Assembly (NCBI RefSeq): GCF_042648805.1
Contig: NZ_JBHRXZ010000012.1
Coordinates: forward strand, 1 to 64,000
Length of the DNA: 64,000 nucleotides
Direction of reading: 5' to 3'
Source of the DNA: Azomonas tarimensis
GTDB taxonomy: Bacteria > Pseudomonadota > Gammaproteobacteria > Pseudomonadales > Pseudomonadaceae
The translations under genes were made by a program, and so were the position numbers. The notes beneath the pieces were generated by a model that saw nothing but the letters and a program-made list of their open reading frames with translations, was not told the DNA's origin and ran no database searches. Shown in pieces: positions 44,092 to 54,345 of the stretch (within the stretch, counting starts at the first letter, position 1; each line of letters opens with the position of its first letter).

Positions 44092-45460
44092 AAGCAGACC
44101 TTCAGGCGCCCCCCCAAGCGCCAGCGCCTGCGAGCGCCGCCCGCTCCCCTATGTCGCAGATCCAGGCGACTGGTTTGCCCGCATCCGACAAGCACCGGGT
44201 GCTGTCCTGCTCGACTCCGGGCGCCCCGCAGCCGACCGCGGCCGTTTCGACCTGATGAGCGCCTGGCCGATGGAGATCCTGCAACCAGGCGATGGCGAGT
44301 CCGGCAGCGCCTTTTTCCAGCGCCTGCGTGGCGCTCTGACGCGCCTGGGCCATGCCGAGGTCGAAGCCGAACTGCCCTTCGCGGGCGGCTTGATCGGCAT
44401 GCTCGACTATGAGTTCGGGCGCCGGTTGGAGCGGATCGGCAAAGCGGCCGACCCGGACCCGGCACTTCCCTGCGCCTGTTTCGGCCTCTACGGCTGGGCG
44501 CTGATCACCGACCATCAGCGTCAGACTTCACAACTGGTGTTTCATCCGAGCCTGGCTCCGGCGGAACGCGATGGCCTGGCGCGGCTGTTTGCTGGCTCTG
44601 CCAGGGATGAGGGTGCCGAAGCCTCTTTCCGACTGAAAGCGCCGTTCTCACCCGACCAACCTCCCGAGCGCTACAGGCTGGCCATCGAGCGCATCCAGGA
44701 CTACATCCGCGCCGGCGACTGCTATCAGGTCAACTACACCCAGCGCTTTCGAGCCCCCTGCGAAGGGGACCCCTGGCAGGCCTACCGCGCATTGCGCGCA
44801 GCCTGTCCCACGCCCTTCGCCGGCTACATGCAGGTCGGGGATGCCGTAATCGCCAGCCTGTCGCCCGAGCGTTTCCTGCAGGTCCGCGCGGGACAGGTGG
44901 AAACCCGTCCGATCAAGGGCACCCGCCCGCGAGGCAAGGATGAGGCGAGCGATGCTGCCGAAGCGCAGGCGCTGCTGGACAGCCCCAAGGATCGTGCAGA
45001 AAACCTGATGATCGTCGACCTGCTGCGCAACGATCTGGGGCGCAGCTGCCGTATCGGCAGCATCCGGGTGCCGGAGCTGTTCGCCCTGGAGACCTACCCG
45101 AACGTCCACCATCTGGTGAGCAGTGTCGTGGGCACGCTGGATGACGGCAAGGATGCGCTCGATCTCCTCGGCGGAAGCTTTCCCGGCGGCTCGATCACTG
45201 GCGCACCAAAGATCCGCGCCATGCAGATCATCGACGAGCTCGAACCCTGCAGCCGCAGCATCTATTGCGGTTCGTTGCTCTATCTGGACGTGCGGGGCGA
45301 GATGGACAGCTCGATCGCTATCCGCACCCTGCTCATCCAGGATGGGCAGGCCAGTTGCTGGGGTGGCGGCGGCATCGTGATGGACTCCGAATGGGAAGCG
45401 GAGTACCGCGAATCCATTACCAAGGTCCGGGTGCTGATGGAGACGCTGGAAAGCCTCTAA
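44084..45460 (+). CDS. pabB: Aminodeoxychorismate synthase component I
   Basis: 458 residues from MSESRPSGAPPSASAC, overlapping the ligase gene by eight bases. An in-frame ATG at 44072 is an alternative start. The chorismate-binding domain shows GDCYQVNYTQRF, the catalytic PIKGTRPRGKD (Lys of PabB-type enzymes, contrasting with PIAGT in TrpE), MIVDLLRNDLGR and GGSITGAPKIRAMQIID. It makes 4-amino-4-deoxychorismate for folate with a PabA partner encoded elsewhere. Confidence 0.93.
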   Translation: MSESRPSGAPPSASACERRPLPYVADPGDWFARIRQAPGAVLLDSGRPAADRGRFDLMSAWPMEILQPGDGESGSAFFQRLRGALTRLGHAEVEAELPFAGGLIGMLDYEFGRRLERIGKAADPDPALPCACFGLYGWALITDHQRQTSQLVFHPSLAPAERDGLARLFAGSARDEGAEASFRLKAPFSPDQPPERYRLAIERIQDYIRAGDCYQVNYTQRFRAPCEGDPWQAYRALRAACPTPFAGYMQVGDAVIASLSPERFLQVRAGQVETRPIKGTRPRGKDEASDAAEAQALLDSPKDRAENLMIVDLLRNDLGRSCRIGSIRVPELFALETYPNVHHLVSSVVGTLDDGKDALDLLGGSFPGGSITGAPKIRAMQIIDELEPCSRSIYCGSLLYLDVRGEMDSSIAIRTLLIQDGQASCWGGGGIVMDSEWEAEYRESITKVRVLMETLESL

Positions 45461-45517
45461 GGGGAGTGAGGCTGGACGATAAGCGGCGTCGTACAGCCCC
45501 CAGCGCTCTTGTTGGTT

Positions 45518-46135
45518 TTAAGGCGCCAGCGTCCGGTTCGACGCCTTGAGAAACTCCTGCTTCAGATCCTCGAAGCTGTGCACTGCAGGGAATTGCGGAA
45601 ACTCGCGGATCACATTGTCGGGGGCATGGAACAGGATCCCGGCATGGGCCTCGCTGAGCATGGTGGTGTCGTTGTACGAATCACCCGCGGCGATCACGCG
45701 GTAGTACAGGGACTTGAATGCCAGCACGGACTGCCGCTTGGGATCCTTCTGACGCAGCTGATAATCCACCACGCGGTCGTTGTCACCGGTGATCAGACGA
45801 TGGCAGAGCAACGTCGGGAAGCCCAGTTGACGCATCAGCGGCTGAGAGAACTCATAGAAGGTGTCGGATAGAATCACTACCTGAAAACGCTCGCGCAGCC
45901 AGTCGACGAACTCGGGCGCACCCTCGAGCGGCTTGAGGGTGGCGATGACCGCCTGGATGTCCGACAGCTTGAGGCCGTGATCATCGAGGATTCGCAGACG
46001 CTGGCGCATCAGCACGTCGTAGTCCGGGATGTCCCGTGTCGTTGCCTTGAGGGATTCGATTCCGGTCGCTTCGGCGAAGGCGATCCAGATTTCCGGAACC
46101 AGCACACCTTCCAGGTCAAGACAGGCGATTTCCAC
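45518..46135 (-). CDS. thrH: ThrH phosphoserine phosphatase / phosphoserine:homoserine phosphotransferase
   Basis: 205 residues of the HAD superfamily. Motif I is CLDLEGVLVPEIW (Asp nucleophile with the unusual DLEG), motif II is VVILSDTFYEF, and motif IV is VIAAGDSYNDTTML. The cap composition and length match ThrH, known from Pseudomonas to move phosphate from phosphoserine to homoserine. It starts with GTG at 46135 behind GAGGAG. It converges on pabB, and cysH is divergent. Confidence 0.93.
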   Translation of the reverse strand: MEIACLDLEGVLVPEIWIAFAEATGIESLKATTRDIPDYDVLMRQRLRILDDHGLKLSDIQAVIATLKPLEGAPEFVDWLRERFQVVILSDTFYEFSQPLMRQLGFPTLLCHRLITGDNDRVVDYQLRQKDPKRQSVLAFKSLYYRVIAAGDSYNDTTMLSEAHAGILFHAPDNVIREFPQFPAVHSFEDLKQEFLKASNRTLAP

Positions 46136-46203
46136 AGACTACTCCTCGGGCAGAAAAAGAGAGCGGGCACTCTAACGGCAAGCCAGGGGTGAAGCAACGC
46201 AGG

Positions 46204-46218
46204 CTTTATAGCTAAAAC
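46204..46218 (+). promoter_or_regulatory. Candidate CysB-type element upstream of cysH
   Basis: CTTTATAGCTAAAAC resembles TTTATATAGAGAAATAT upstream of cysI at 26574. It lies 94 bp before the cysH start in the only AT-rich stretch of this 176-bp gap. TTATTTAGCGGAATAAA follows nearer the gene. CysB binding is inferred from the shared sulfur function. Confidence 0.35.
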
Positions 46219-46311
46219 AATGGACAGGGTTGCGTAAAGATTATTTAGCGGAATAAAGCGCCTTTGCTACCATCCGTGCCTTGCCCCGAACTCGACAAGG
46301 TATGCGATTAG

Positions 46312-47046
46312 ATGACTTCGACCTTTGATGTCGCCGCGCTGTCCGCCGCCTACGCGGACCGCTCCCCGCAAGACATTCTCAAGCTCGCCTTCGAACACTT
46401 CGGCGACGATCTTTGGATTTCCTTCAGCGGCGCGGAAGACGTGGTCTTGGTGGACATGGCCTGGAAGCTGAACAAGAACGTCAAGGTCTTCAGCCTCGAT
46501 ACGGGCCGGTTGCATAGCGAAACCTATCGGTTCATCGAGCAGGTCCGCGAGCATTACGGCATGTCCATCGACATCCTCACACCTCGGCCCGAACTGCTCG
46601 AGCCCATGGTCCGCGAGAAAGGCCTGTTCAGTTTCTACCGGGACGGGCATGGCGAATGCTGCGGCATCCGCAAGATCGAACCGCTGCGCCGGAAACTCTC
46701 CACGGTCAGCGCCTGGGCCACCGGCCAGCGGCGCGACCAGAGTCCCGGTACGCGCAGCAATGTGCCGGTGATCGAGGCGGACGTCAGCTTTGGCAGCGAC
46801 GAGCACCCCTTGGTGAAGTTCAATCCACTGTCGAAGATGACGAGTGAGGAGGTCTGGGGTTACATCCGCATGCTGGAGATCCCTTACAACAGCCTGCACG
46901 AACGCGGCTTCATCAGTATCGGCTGCGAGCCCTGCACCCGCCCGGTGCTGCCCAACCAGCACGAGCGCGAGGGCCGCTGGTGGTGGGAAGAGGCAACGCA
47001 CAAGGAATGCGGCCTGCATGCCGGCAATCTGATTGCGAAGAGCTGA
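46312..47046 (+). CDS. cysH: Adenylyl-sulfate (APS) reductase
   Basis: 244 residues. Two cysteine pairs, Cys115-Cys116 (GECCGIRK) and Cys205-x2-Cys208 (GCEPCTRP), bind the [4Fe-4S] cluster that marks APS reductases and is absent from PAPS reductases such as that of E. coli. The catalytic Cys233 is in KECGLHAG at the flexible C-terminus. SFSGAEDVVLVDM is the nucleotide loop. It reduces APS to sulfite, feeding the reductase encoded at 26.8 kb. Confidence 0.96.
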   Translation: MTSTFDVAALSAAYADRSPQDILKLAFEHFGDDLWISFSGAEDVVLVDMAWKLNKNVKVFSLDTGRLHSETYRFIEQVREHYGMSIDILTPRPELLEPMVREKGLFSFYRDGHGECCGIRKIEPLRRKLSTVSAWATGQRRDQSPGTRSNVPVIEADVSFGSDEHPLVKFNPLSKMTSEEVWGYIRMLEIPYNSLHERGFISIGCEPCTRPVLPNQHEREGRWWWEEATHKECGLHAGNLIAKS

Positions 47047-47080
47047 GTCGCTCTTCGCGCCGATACCGTTCGAAGGCCGG

Positions 47081-49438
47081 CTAACCTTCCAGCTCGCCCA
47101 GCCGTGCCAGGAAAGCCTCCTCGTCCAGCACCGCAAGACCCAGGTCGTTGGCCTTGGCGAGCTTCGATCCCGCTCCTGGGCCGGCAACCACGCAATGGGT
47201 CTTGGCCGATACCGAACCGGAGACCTTGGCACCGAGAGCCTCCAGCCGCTCCTTGGCCGCATCCCGGCTCATGGTCTCCAGCGTCCCGGTAAGCACCCAG
47301 GTCTGCCCCGCCAGAGGCGCGCCCGTCGCCGTCCTGCGCTCGCTTTCCCAGTGCATGCCAAAGGCCCGCAGTTGGGCTTCCAAGGCCCGGGCCCGCTCGG
47401 CACTGGCGGGGTTGGAAAAGAACTGACGAACCGATTGCCGGGCACGCTCATTGAGCCCCTTCATCGTCGACAGCTCCAGCCAGTCAGCAGCGATGATCGC
47501 CTCGAGGCTGCCAAAGCGCTCGGCCAGATTCCTGGCTCCGGTGGCGGCGACGTAGGGGATGTTCAGCTTGTCCAGCAGTTCGGCCAGACGGGTGCTGGCG
47601 GCGTACTCGGGACTCAACTCGCCCTCCTCCTGCACCTTCACCCCGCGCTCACGCAACTGCACAATCACGGTCCGGTTGTGCGCGTCATTGAAGAAGCTGT
47701 AGATCTCGTGGGCGACTTCCTGGCCCACGTCGGGCAGCCAGGTCAGCACTTCAGGCAGCGCCGCGGCGATACGCTCCAGCGAGCCCAGTGCACGAGCCAG
47801 CAGCTTGGCGGTTTCCTCGCCGACATCGGGAATGCCCAGCGCGAACACGAAACGCGCCAGGCTCGGCTCGCGACTGGCATCGATGGCCGCCAGGAGGTTG
47901 CGGGTCGAGACCTCGGCAAAGCCTTCCAGCGCAAAGACGTCATCGAAAGTCAGGGTATAGAGGTCAGCGGGAGACTTCACCAGACCACGGTCGACCAGTT
48001 GCTCGACGATCTTGTCGCCAAGCCCGTCGATGTCCATGGCGCGGCGTGACACGAAGTGAATGATGGCCTGCTTGAGCTGGGCCTGGCAGGCGAGCCGCCC
48101 CACGCAACGGTAGATCGACCCCTGGCTGATGGTTTCGCGGCCCTTGCCGCGCTTGATCAGCTGGGTACGCTCCACCGCCGAGCCACAGACGGGACAACTC
48201 TGCGGCACCTCCACTGCCGTGGCGTCCGCGGGACGGCGCTCGATCACCACCCCGAGGACTTGCGGGATCACATCCCCTGCGCGGCGAACGATCACGGTGT
48301 CGCCAATCATCACGCCGAGCCGCGCCACCTCGTCCATGTTGTGCAAGGTCGCATTGGCCACGGTGACGCCGGCCACCTGAACAGGCTCTAAGCGCGCTAC
48401 CGGCGTGATGGCACCGGTACGGCCGACCTGGAACTCCACGCCAAGCAGTCTGGTGATTTCCTCGCTGGCGGGAAATTTATGGGCGATGGCCCAGCGCGGT
48501 TCCCTTGCGCGAAAGCCCAGCTCGCGCTGATGCGCGGTCGAGTTGACCTTGAACACCACGCCGTCGATCTCGTAGGGCAGCGACTGCCGGCGGGTGCCGA
48601 TGTCCTCGTAATAGGCGCGGCAGGCTTCGACGCCATCGGCGAGCTGCAGCTCCCGGCTGATCGGCAAACCCCAGCCGCGCAGGGCCTGCAGAGTACCGAC
48701 ATGGGTGTCGGACAACACCCCGTCACACCGGCCGACGCCGTATGCGCAGAGCTCCAGCGGCCTTGCCGCGGTGATCTTCGGATCCAGCTGGCGCAGGCTG
48801 CCGGCCGCCGCGTTGCGAGGGTTGGCGAAGGGTTTGCCGCCCTGCTCCAGTTGCCGGATATTGAGCGCCTCGAAGCCCGCCTTGGGCATGTAGATTTCGC
48901 CACGCACCTCCAGCACAGCCGGCCAGCCCTCGCCCTGCAGGCGCAAGGGGATGTTGCGCACGGTGCGGACGTTCGCGGTGATATCTTCCCCGGTGGAGCC
49001 ATCGCCACGGGTTGCACCCCGCACCAGTTGACCGTTTTCGTAGAGCAGGCTTACCGCCAGGCCGTCGAGCTTGGGCTCACAGCTGTACTGGACCGCAGCG
49101 AACAAGTCGCCAGGCGGCAGATCCAGCCCTTCGCGAACGCGACGATCGAAGTCCAGCAGATCCTGCTCCTCGAAGGCATTGCCCAGGCTGAGCATCGGCA
49201 GTTCGTGGCGCACCTGCCCGAAAGCGGCCAGCGCCTGCCCACCCACTCGCTGGGTGGGCGACTCGGGCGTGACCAGCTGCGGAAAGTCGGTCTCGAGCGC
49301 CTGCAATTCCTGAAACAGGCGGTCGTACTCGGCGTCCGGCACACTCGGCTCGTCGAGCACATAATAGCGATAGTTGTGCGCATCGATTTCACTGCGCAGT
49401 TGGGCGATGCGTTCGGCGGCGGTTTCGGCAGCAGACAT
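47081..49438 (-). CDS. ligA: NAD-dependent DNA ligase
   Basis: 785 residues, larger than the usual about 670 but normal for pseudomonads. Ia and adenylation domains carry the KLDG nucleotide-attachment motif (Lys near 124). An OB fold with GDTVIVRRAGDVIPQV follows, then a four-Cys zinc finger (CPVCGSAV, later C-x5-C), helix-hairpin-helix repeats (LARALGSLERIAAAL region) and a C-terminal BRCT domain (about 705-785, GQTWVLTGTLETMSR). It converges on cysH. In most Pseudomonas it follows zipA, but not here. Confidence 0.96.
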   Translation of the reverse strand: MSAAETAAERIAQLRSEIDAHNYRYYVLDEPSVPDAEYDRLFQELQALETDFPQLVTPESPTQRVGGQALAAFGQVRHELPMLSLGNAFEEQDLLDFDRRVREGLDLPPGDLFAAVQYSCEPKLDGLAVSLLYENGQLVRGATRGDGSTGEDITANVRTVRNIPLRLQGEGWPAVLEVRGEIYMPKAGFEALNIRQLEQGGKPFANPRNAAAGSLRQLDPKITAARPLELCAYGVGRCDGVLSDTHVGTLQALRGWGLPISRELQLADGVEACRAYYEDIGTRRQSLPYEIDGVVFKVNSTAHQRELGFRAREPRWAIAHKFPASEEITRLLGVEFQVGRTGAITPVARLEPVQVAGVTVANATLHNMDEVARLGVMIGDTVIVRRAGDVIPQVLGVVIERRPADATAVEVPQSCPVCGSAVERTQLIKRGKGRETISQGSIYRCVGRLACQAQLKQAIIHFVSRRAMDIDGLGDKIVEQLVDRGLVKSPADLYTLTFDDVFALEGFAEVSTRNLLAAIDASREPSLARFVFALGIPDVGEETAKLLARALGSLERIAAALPEVLTWLPDVGQEVAHEIYSFFNDAHNRTVIVQLRERGVKVQEEGELSPEYAASTRLAELLDKLNIPYVAATGARNLAERFGSLEAIIAADWLELSTMKGLNERARQSVRQFFSNPASAERARALEAQLRAFGMHWESERRTATGAPLAGQTWVLTGTLETMSRDAAKERLEALGAKVSGSVSAKTHCVVAGPGAGSKLAKANDLGLAVLDEEAFLARLGELEG

Positions 49439-49579
49439 GGGCTAGGGTCGTTCCTGGTCAATCAGCGGCCGATTCTAGCCCCTTTGCACAGCCCGACGCA
49501 TGACTGGAGCTACCGGTATCCTTTGCTTGAAACCCTACCGGGGCCTACCATGTCGAACGTCTTTATGCCAGGAGCGCCC

Positions 49580-50575
49580 ATGCCCGAAACCGGCCTCGTC
49601 GATCCCTTCGGCCGACGCATTACCTACCTCCGCCTGTCGGTGACGGACCGCTGTGACTTTCGCTGCACCTATTGCATGAGCGAAAACATGGTGTTCGCCC
49701 CCCGGGCGCAGATCCTCTCGCTGGAAGAGCTGTACGCCGTGGCCGATGCCTTTATCGGCCTGGGCGTCAGGCGCATCCGGGTAACCGGTGGCGAGCCCCT
49801 GGTGCGCAAGAACCTGCTCAGCCTGCTGGCGCGGCTGGGCGGCCGCAACGAGCTGGAAGACCTGTCGATCACCACCAACGGTTCACAGTTGCAGCAACTG
49901 GCCCGACCGCTGCGCGAGGCGGGTGTGAACCGGCTGAATATCAGCCTGGACTCGCTCAAGCGCGAACGCTTTGCGGAGCTGACCCGGCGAGACCGCCTGG
50001 ATCAGGTTCTGGCCGGTATCGAGGCTGCACGCGCCGCCGGCTTTTCCGCCATCAAACTCAACAGCGTGATCCAGAAAGGCCGTAACGACGACGAAGTGCT
50101 CGATCTGGTCGAGTTCGCCATGGCTCGTGGTCTCGATATCAGCTTTATCGAGGAAATGCCGCTCGGGCAGATCTCCAGCCACGCTCGCGATATCACCTTT
50201 TGCTCCAGTGACGAGGTTCGAGCGCGTATCGAGTCCCGCTATCCGCTTCAAGGCACTGATCACACCACCGGCGGGCCGTCACGCTACCTGCAGGTCCGGG
50301 GCAGCGCGACCCGGGTGGGCTTCATTTCCCCCCACAGCAACAACTTCTGCGGCAGTTGCAACCGCGTCAGGGTTACCGCCGAGGGCAAACTGGTGCTCTG
50401 TCTGGGCGACGAGGGGGCGCTCGATCTGAAGGCCTTGATGCGACGCCACCCCGGTGACGCCCCACGGCTTCGACAGGCACTGATGGATGCCCTGCGGCTC
50501 AAGCCAGAGAAGCACCACTTCCGCACCGATGAGCAGGTGCAGGTCGTGCGCTTCATGAGCGTGACCGGCGGCTGA
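49580..50575 (+). CDS. moaA: GTP 3',8-cyclase (molybdenum cofactor biosynthesis)
   Basis: 331 residues. The radical-SAM cluster is CDFRCTYC near the N-terminus, and the second cluster is CGSCNRVRVTAEGKLVLC. The protein ends in TGG, the mobile Gly-Gly tail typical of MoaA. I chose the ATG at 49580, with AGGAG five bases upstream, over an ATG at 49550, because it gives the family length. No other moa gene is adjacent. Divergent from ligA. Confidence 0.94.
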   Translation: MPETGLVDPFGRRITYLRLSVTDRCDFRCTYCMSENMVFAPRAQILSLEELYAVADAFIGLGVRRIRVTGGEPLVRKNLLSLLARLGGRNELEDLSITTNGSQLQQLARPLREAGVNRLNISLDSLKRERFAELTRRDRLDQVLAGIEAARAAGFSAIKLNSVIQKGRNDDEVLDLVEFAMARGLDISFIEEMPLGQISSHARDITFCSSDEVRARIESRYPLQGTDHTTGGPSRYLQVRGSATRVGFISPHSNNFCGSCNRVRVTAEGKLVLCLGDEGALDLKALMRRHPGDAPRLRQALMDALRLKPEKHHFRTDEQVQVVRFMSVTGG

Positions 50576-50682
50576 GCCTCCCGCTCCGTATCTGCCCCTA
50601 TGCTAGACTCGCCGCCCGCGCCACCGCTGTTGCGAGCCCCCATGACGCGCAAGACATCCAATCATCGGCATGTGCCCGCTCG

Positions 50683-53600
50683 ATGCGCCTGAAAAGCATC
50701 AAGCTCGCGGGCTTCAAATCCTTCGTCGATCCCACCACAGTCAGCTTTCCCAGCAACATGGCGGCGGTGGTCGGCCCCAATGGCTGCGGAAAGTCCAACA
50801 TCATCGACGCGGTGCGCTGGGTCATGGGCGAAAGCTCGGCGAAGAACCTTCGCGGCGAATCGATGACCGACGTCATCTTCAACGGATCCAACACCCGCAA
50901 GCCCGTCACCCAGGCCAGCATCGAGCTCATCTTCGACAATACTGACGGCAGCCTGGCCGGCGAGTATGGCGCCTTCGCGGAAATATCCATCCGCCGACGG
51001 GTCACCCGTGACGCGCAGAACACCTACTTCCTCAATGGTGTGAAATGTCGTCGCCGCGATATCACCGATATCTTCCTGGGCACCGGACTAGGTCCGCGCA
51101 GCTACTCGATCATCGAGCAAGGCATGATCTCCCGGCTGATCGAGGCCAGGCCCGAGGATTTGCGGCATTTCATCGAAGAAGCGGCCGGCATTTCCAAGTA
51201 CAAGGAGCGCCGCCGTGAAACCGAAAACCGCATTCGGCGCACACAGGAGAACCTGGAGCGTCTGACCGACCTGCGGGAAGAACTCGAGCGTCAGATCGAG
51301 CGGCTCCATCGCCAGGCCCAGGCCGCCGAGAAATACCAAGAGTACAAGGCCGAAGAACGTCAGCTGCGCGCTGGGCTGACCGCCCTGCGCTGGCGCGCGC
51401 TGAACGAGCAAGTCGGCCAGCGCGAGCGGATCATTGGCGATCGGGAAATTGGCTTCGAGGTGCTGGTTGCAGAACAGCGCAACGCCGACGCGCAAATCGA
51501 AAAGCTGCGCGACGATCATCATGATCTTGGTGAGCGGTTCAACCTGGTCCAGGCGTGCTTCTACTCCGTGGGCGGTGATATCGCCCGCGTCGAGCAGAGC
51601 ATCCAGCACGGCCAACAGCGCTTGCGGCAGCTGCAACAGGACCTTGAGGAAGCCGAGCGGGCGCGCCTTGAAACCGAGTCTCACCTGGGCCACGACAGTA
51701 CGCTATTGGCCACGCTGGACGAGGAGCTGGTCCTCTTGCGCCCTGAGCACGAGATGGCTCACGCCGCGCATGAAGAGGCAACCGCCGCCCTGGAACAGGC
51801 CGAAAGCGCCATGCAGCATTGGCAGCAGCGCTGGGAATCCTTCAACCTGGACAGCTCCGGCCCCCAGCGCCAGGCCGAGGTCCAGCAGGCGAGGACCAAG
51901 CAGCTCGAGCAGAGTCTGGAGCGCCTCGCCGAGCGCCAACGCCGCCTGCTGGATGAACGCGATCTGCTCCAGAACGATCCGCAGGGCGCCGACCTACCGC
52001 GACTGGAAGAAGACTTGGCCGCCAGCGAGCTGTGCCTCGACATGCTGGGCGAGCGCGAAGCGGAACTAGCCGAAGGAGTCGAAGCGCTACGCGAGTCGCT
52101 GCGCCAGGGAGAGAGGTCACAGCAAAAGGCCCAGGGCGAGCTGCAGCGACTCGGCGGACGCATCGCCTCTCTCGAAGCACTGCAACAGGCGGCCCTTGAC
52201 CCAGGCAAAGGCGTGGGGACCTGGCTGCGCGAGCAGGGGTTGAGCGACCGCCCACGTCTGGCGCAAGGCCTGCAAGTGGAGCCGGGCTGGGAACTGGCGG
52301 TGGAAACCGTGCTGGGCGCCGATCTGCAGGCCGTCCTGCTGGAGGATTTCCAGACGCTGGATTTCGCCGGGCTGGCCCAGGGTGATCTGCGCCTCGCCCT
52401 GCATGCGCCAGCGCCCGAGGCAGCAGCCGGGTCCTTGCTGGAAAAGGTCCGCTGCAGCCACGACCTGACGCCTTGGCTGGGCGGGGTCTACCCAGTGCAG
52501 ACACTGGACGAGGCGCTGGCCCGACGCGACGAACTCGCCGACGGCCAAAGCCTCGTCAGCCGAGACGGCTATTGGGTAGGTCGCCAGTTTCTGCGCATAA
52601 GGCGCGGCACCGAGGCTGAATCCGGCCTGCTGGCGCGAGGCCAGGAGCTCGACGCCCTAGGCCGCGAGCAAGGGACCGCCGAAGCCACACTCGCCGCGCT
52701 GGAAGCACAACTCTTCGGCTTGCGTGAAGCCCAGCAGCAACAGGAGGAGCTTCGCGAAGCGCAGCGTCACGCGGTGCAGGACGAGAACCGTCGGCAGGCT
52801 GACCTCAAGGCCGCCCTTTCCGCATTGCGCGCCAGAGCCGAGCAGATGGTGCTGCGGCGCCAGCGGCTGGAGGCCGAGCTGGCCGAAGCGAATGAACAGC
52901 GCGCCATGGAAACCGAGCAACTGGGCGAGGCTCGACTGCAATTGCAGGACGCTTTGGACGCTATGCAGGAGATGAGTGAGGTTCGCGAGGCCTTGCTTGC
53001 CGAGCGCGACCAGACCGGGAAATACCTCGATCAGACCCGTCAGGATGCTCGCCGCTACAAGGATCAAGCCCACCAGCTGGACCTGCGGCTCGGTTCGCTG
53101 CAAACCCAGCACCAGGCGACTTGTCAGGCGCTCGAACGGCTGAAGCTGCAGCGCGAACGTGCCCAGGAGCGCCACGAGCAACTTATCCTGAGCCTTGACG
53201 AAGGCAGTGCCCCGCTCGATGAGCTCCGCGAGCGCCTGCAGGCGCTCCTGGAAAACCGAAGCCAGGTCGACGAAGAGCTGCGCCAGGCCCGCCTGGCCCT
53301 GGACGAGGCCGATCAGGCGCTGCGCGAAGTGGAAAAACGCCGTGCTCAGGCGGAACAGCAGGCGCAGTCGCTGCGCGGAGAACTGGAGCGACAGCGACTC
53401 GAATGGCAGGCGCTCAGCGTTCAGCGCACAGCCTTGCAGGAGCAGTTGCAACTTGACGGCTACGACCTCCAGGGTGTCCTGGCGAGCCTGTCAGGCGACT
53501 CCAGCGAAGCGCAGTGGGAGAGCGAGCTCCAGCAACTGGCCGCTCGTATCCAGCGCCTGGGCGCGATCAACCTGGCCGCCATCGAGGAGTATCAGCAGCA

Positions 53601-54171
53601 GTCCGAACGCAAGCGCTATCTCGACGCCCAGAATGACGACCTGGCCGAAGCCCTGCAGACCCTGGAAAACGTCATCCGCAAGATCGACCGGGAAACCCGC
53701 AACCGGTTTCGCGACACCTTCGAGCAGGTCAACAGCGGCCTACAAACCTTGTTTCCAAAAGTCTTCGGTGGCGGCAATGCCTACCTGGAACTTACCGGGG
53801 AAGATTTACTCGATACCGGGGTGGCGATCATGGCGCGGCCACCCGGCAAGAAGAACAGCACCATTCATCTGCTGTCCGGGGGCGAAAAGGCGCTGACGGC
53901 GCTCGCTCTGGTATTTGCGATATTTCAGCTCAACCCCGCACCGTTCTGCATGCTTGACGAGGTGGATGCGCCGCTGGATGACGCCAACGTCGGACGCTAT
54001 GCGCGGCTGGTCAAGGATATGTCGGAGACGGTTCAGTTCATCTATATCACCCACAACAAGATCGCCATGGAAATGGCCGATCAGCTCATGGGGGTGACCA
54101 TGCTCGAACCGGGGTGCTCGCGCCTGGTAGCGGTCGATGTCGAGCAGGCTGTCGCGCTTGCCGAGGCCTGA
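50683..54171 (+). CDS. smc: Chromosome segregation SMC ATPase
   Basis: 1,162 residues. The N-terminal Walker A is GPNGCGKSN (31-39). Two long coiled coils flank a hinge (about 505-650). The C-terminal head has the ABC signature LLSGGEKALTALAL (about 1063) and Walker B FCMLDEVDAPLDD. This is a full-length bacterial Smc, which forms condensin with ScpAB (not in this window). It is followed by zipA after 174 bp, the usual pseudomonad order. Confidence 0.97.
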   Translation: MRLKSIKLAGFKSFVDPTTVSFPSNMAAVVGPNGCGKSNIIDAVRWVMGESSAKNLRGESMTDVIFNGSNTRKPVTQASIELIFDNTDGSLAGEYGAFAEISIRRRVTRDAQNTYFLNGVKCRRRDITDIFLGTGLGPRSYSIIEQGMISRLIEARPEDLRHFIEEAAGISKYKERRRETENRIRRTQENLERLTDLREELERQIERLHRQAQAAEKYQEYKAEERQLRAGLTALRWRALNEQVGQRERIIGDREIGFEVLVAEQRNADAQIEKLRDDHHDLGERFNLVQACFYSVGGDIARVEQSIQHGQQRLRQLQQDLEEAERARLETESHLGHDSTLLATLDEELVLLRPEHEMAHAAHEEATAALEQAESAMQHWQQRWESFNLDSSGPQRQAEVQQARTKQLEQSLERLAERQRRLLDERDLLQNDPQGADLPRLEEDLAASELCLDMLGEREAELAEGVEALRESLRQGERSQQKAQGELQRLGGRIASLEALQQAALDPGKGVGTWLREQGLSDRPRLAQGLQVEPGWELAVETVLGADLQAVLLEDFQTLDFAGLAQGDLRLALHAPAPEAAAGSLLEKVRCSHDLTPWLGGVYPVQTLDEALARRDELADGQSLVSRDGYWVGRQFLRIRRGTEAESGLLARGQELDALGREQGTAEATLAALEAQLFGLREAQQQQEELREAQRHAVQDENRRQADLKAALSALRARAEQMVLRRQRLEAELAEANEQRAMETEQLGEARLQLQDALDAMQEMSEVREALLAERDQTGKYLDQTRQDARRYKDQAHQLDLRLGSLQTQHQATCQALERLKLQRERAQERHEQLILSLDEGSAPLDELRERLQALLENRSQVDEELRQARLALDEADQALREVEKRRAQAEQQAQSLRGELERQRLEWQALSVQRTALQEQLQLDGYDLQGVLASLSGDSSEAQWESELQQLAARIQRLGAINLAAIEEYQQQSERKRYLDAQNDDLAEALQTLENVIRKIDRETRNRFRDTFEQVNSGLQTLFPKVFGGGNAYLELTGEDLLDTGVAIMARPPGKKNSTIHLLSGGEKALTALALVFAIFQLNPAPFCMLDEVDAPLDDANVGRYARLVKDMSETVQFIYITHNKIAMEMADQLMGVTMLEPGCSRLVAVDVEQAVALAEA

Positions 54172-54345
54172 CGGCGGGTAGCCAACAGCTGATCGAGAAT
54201 GGTCGGTTAGCCGACAAAGGCTACAAGACGGCGGTACAAAAGCGCCGTTCGTCATGCTAGCTTTAGTGGAATTTACAGTGCCAGCTTCTCTCCTCGCGAA
54301 CGGGTGGCTGCGACGGCGCATACAACATTGGATCAGAGGTCATTA

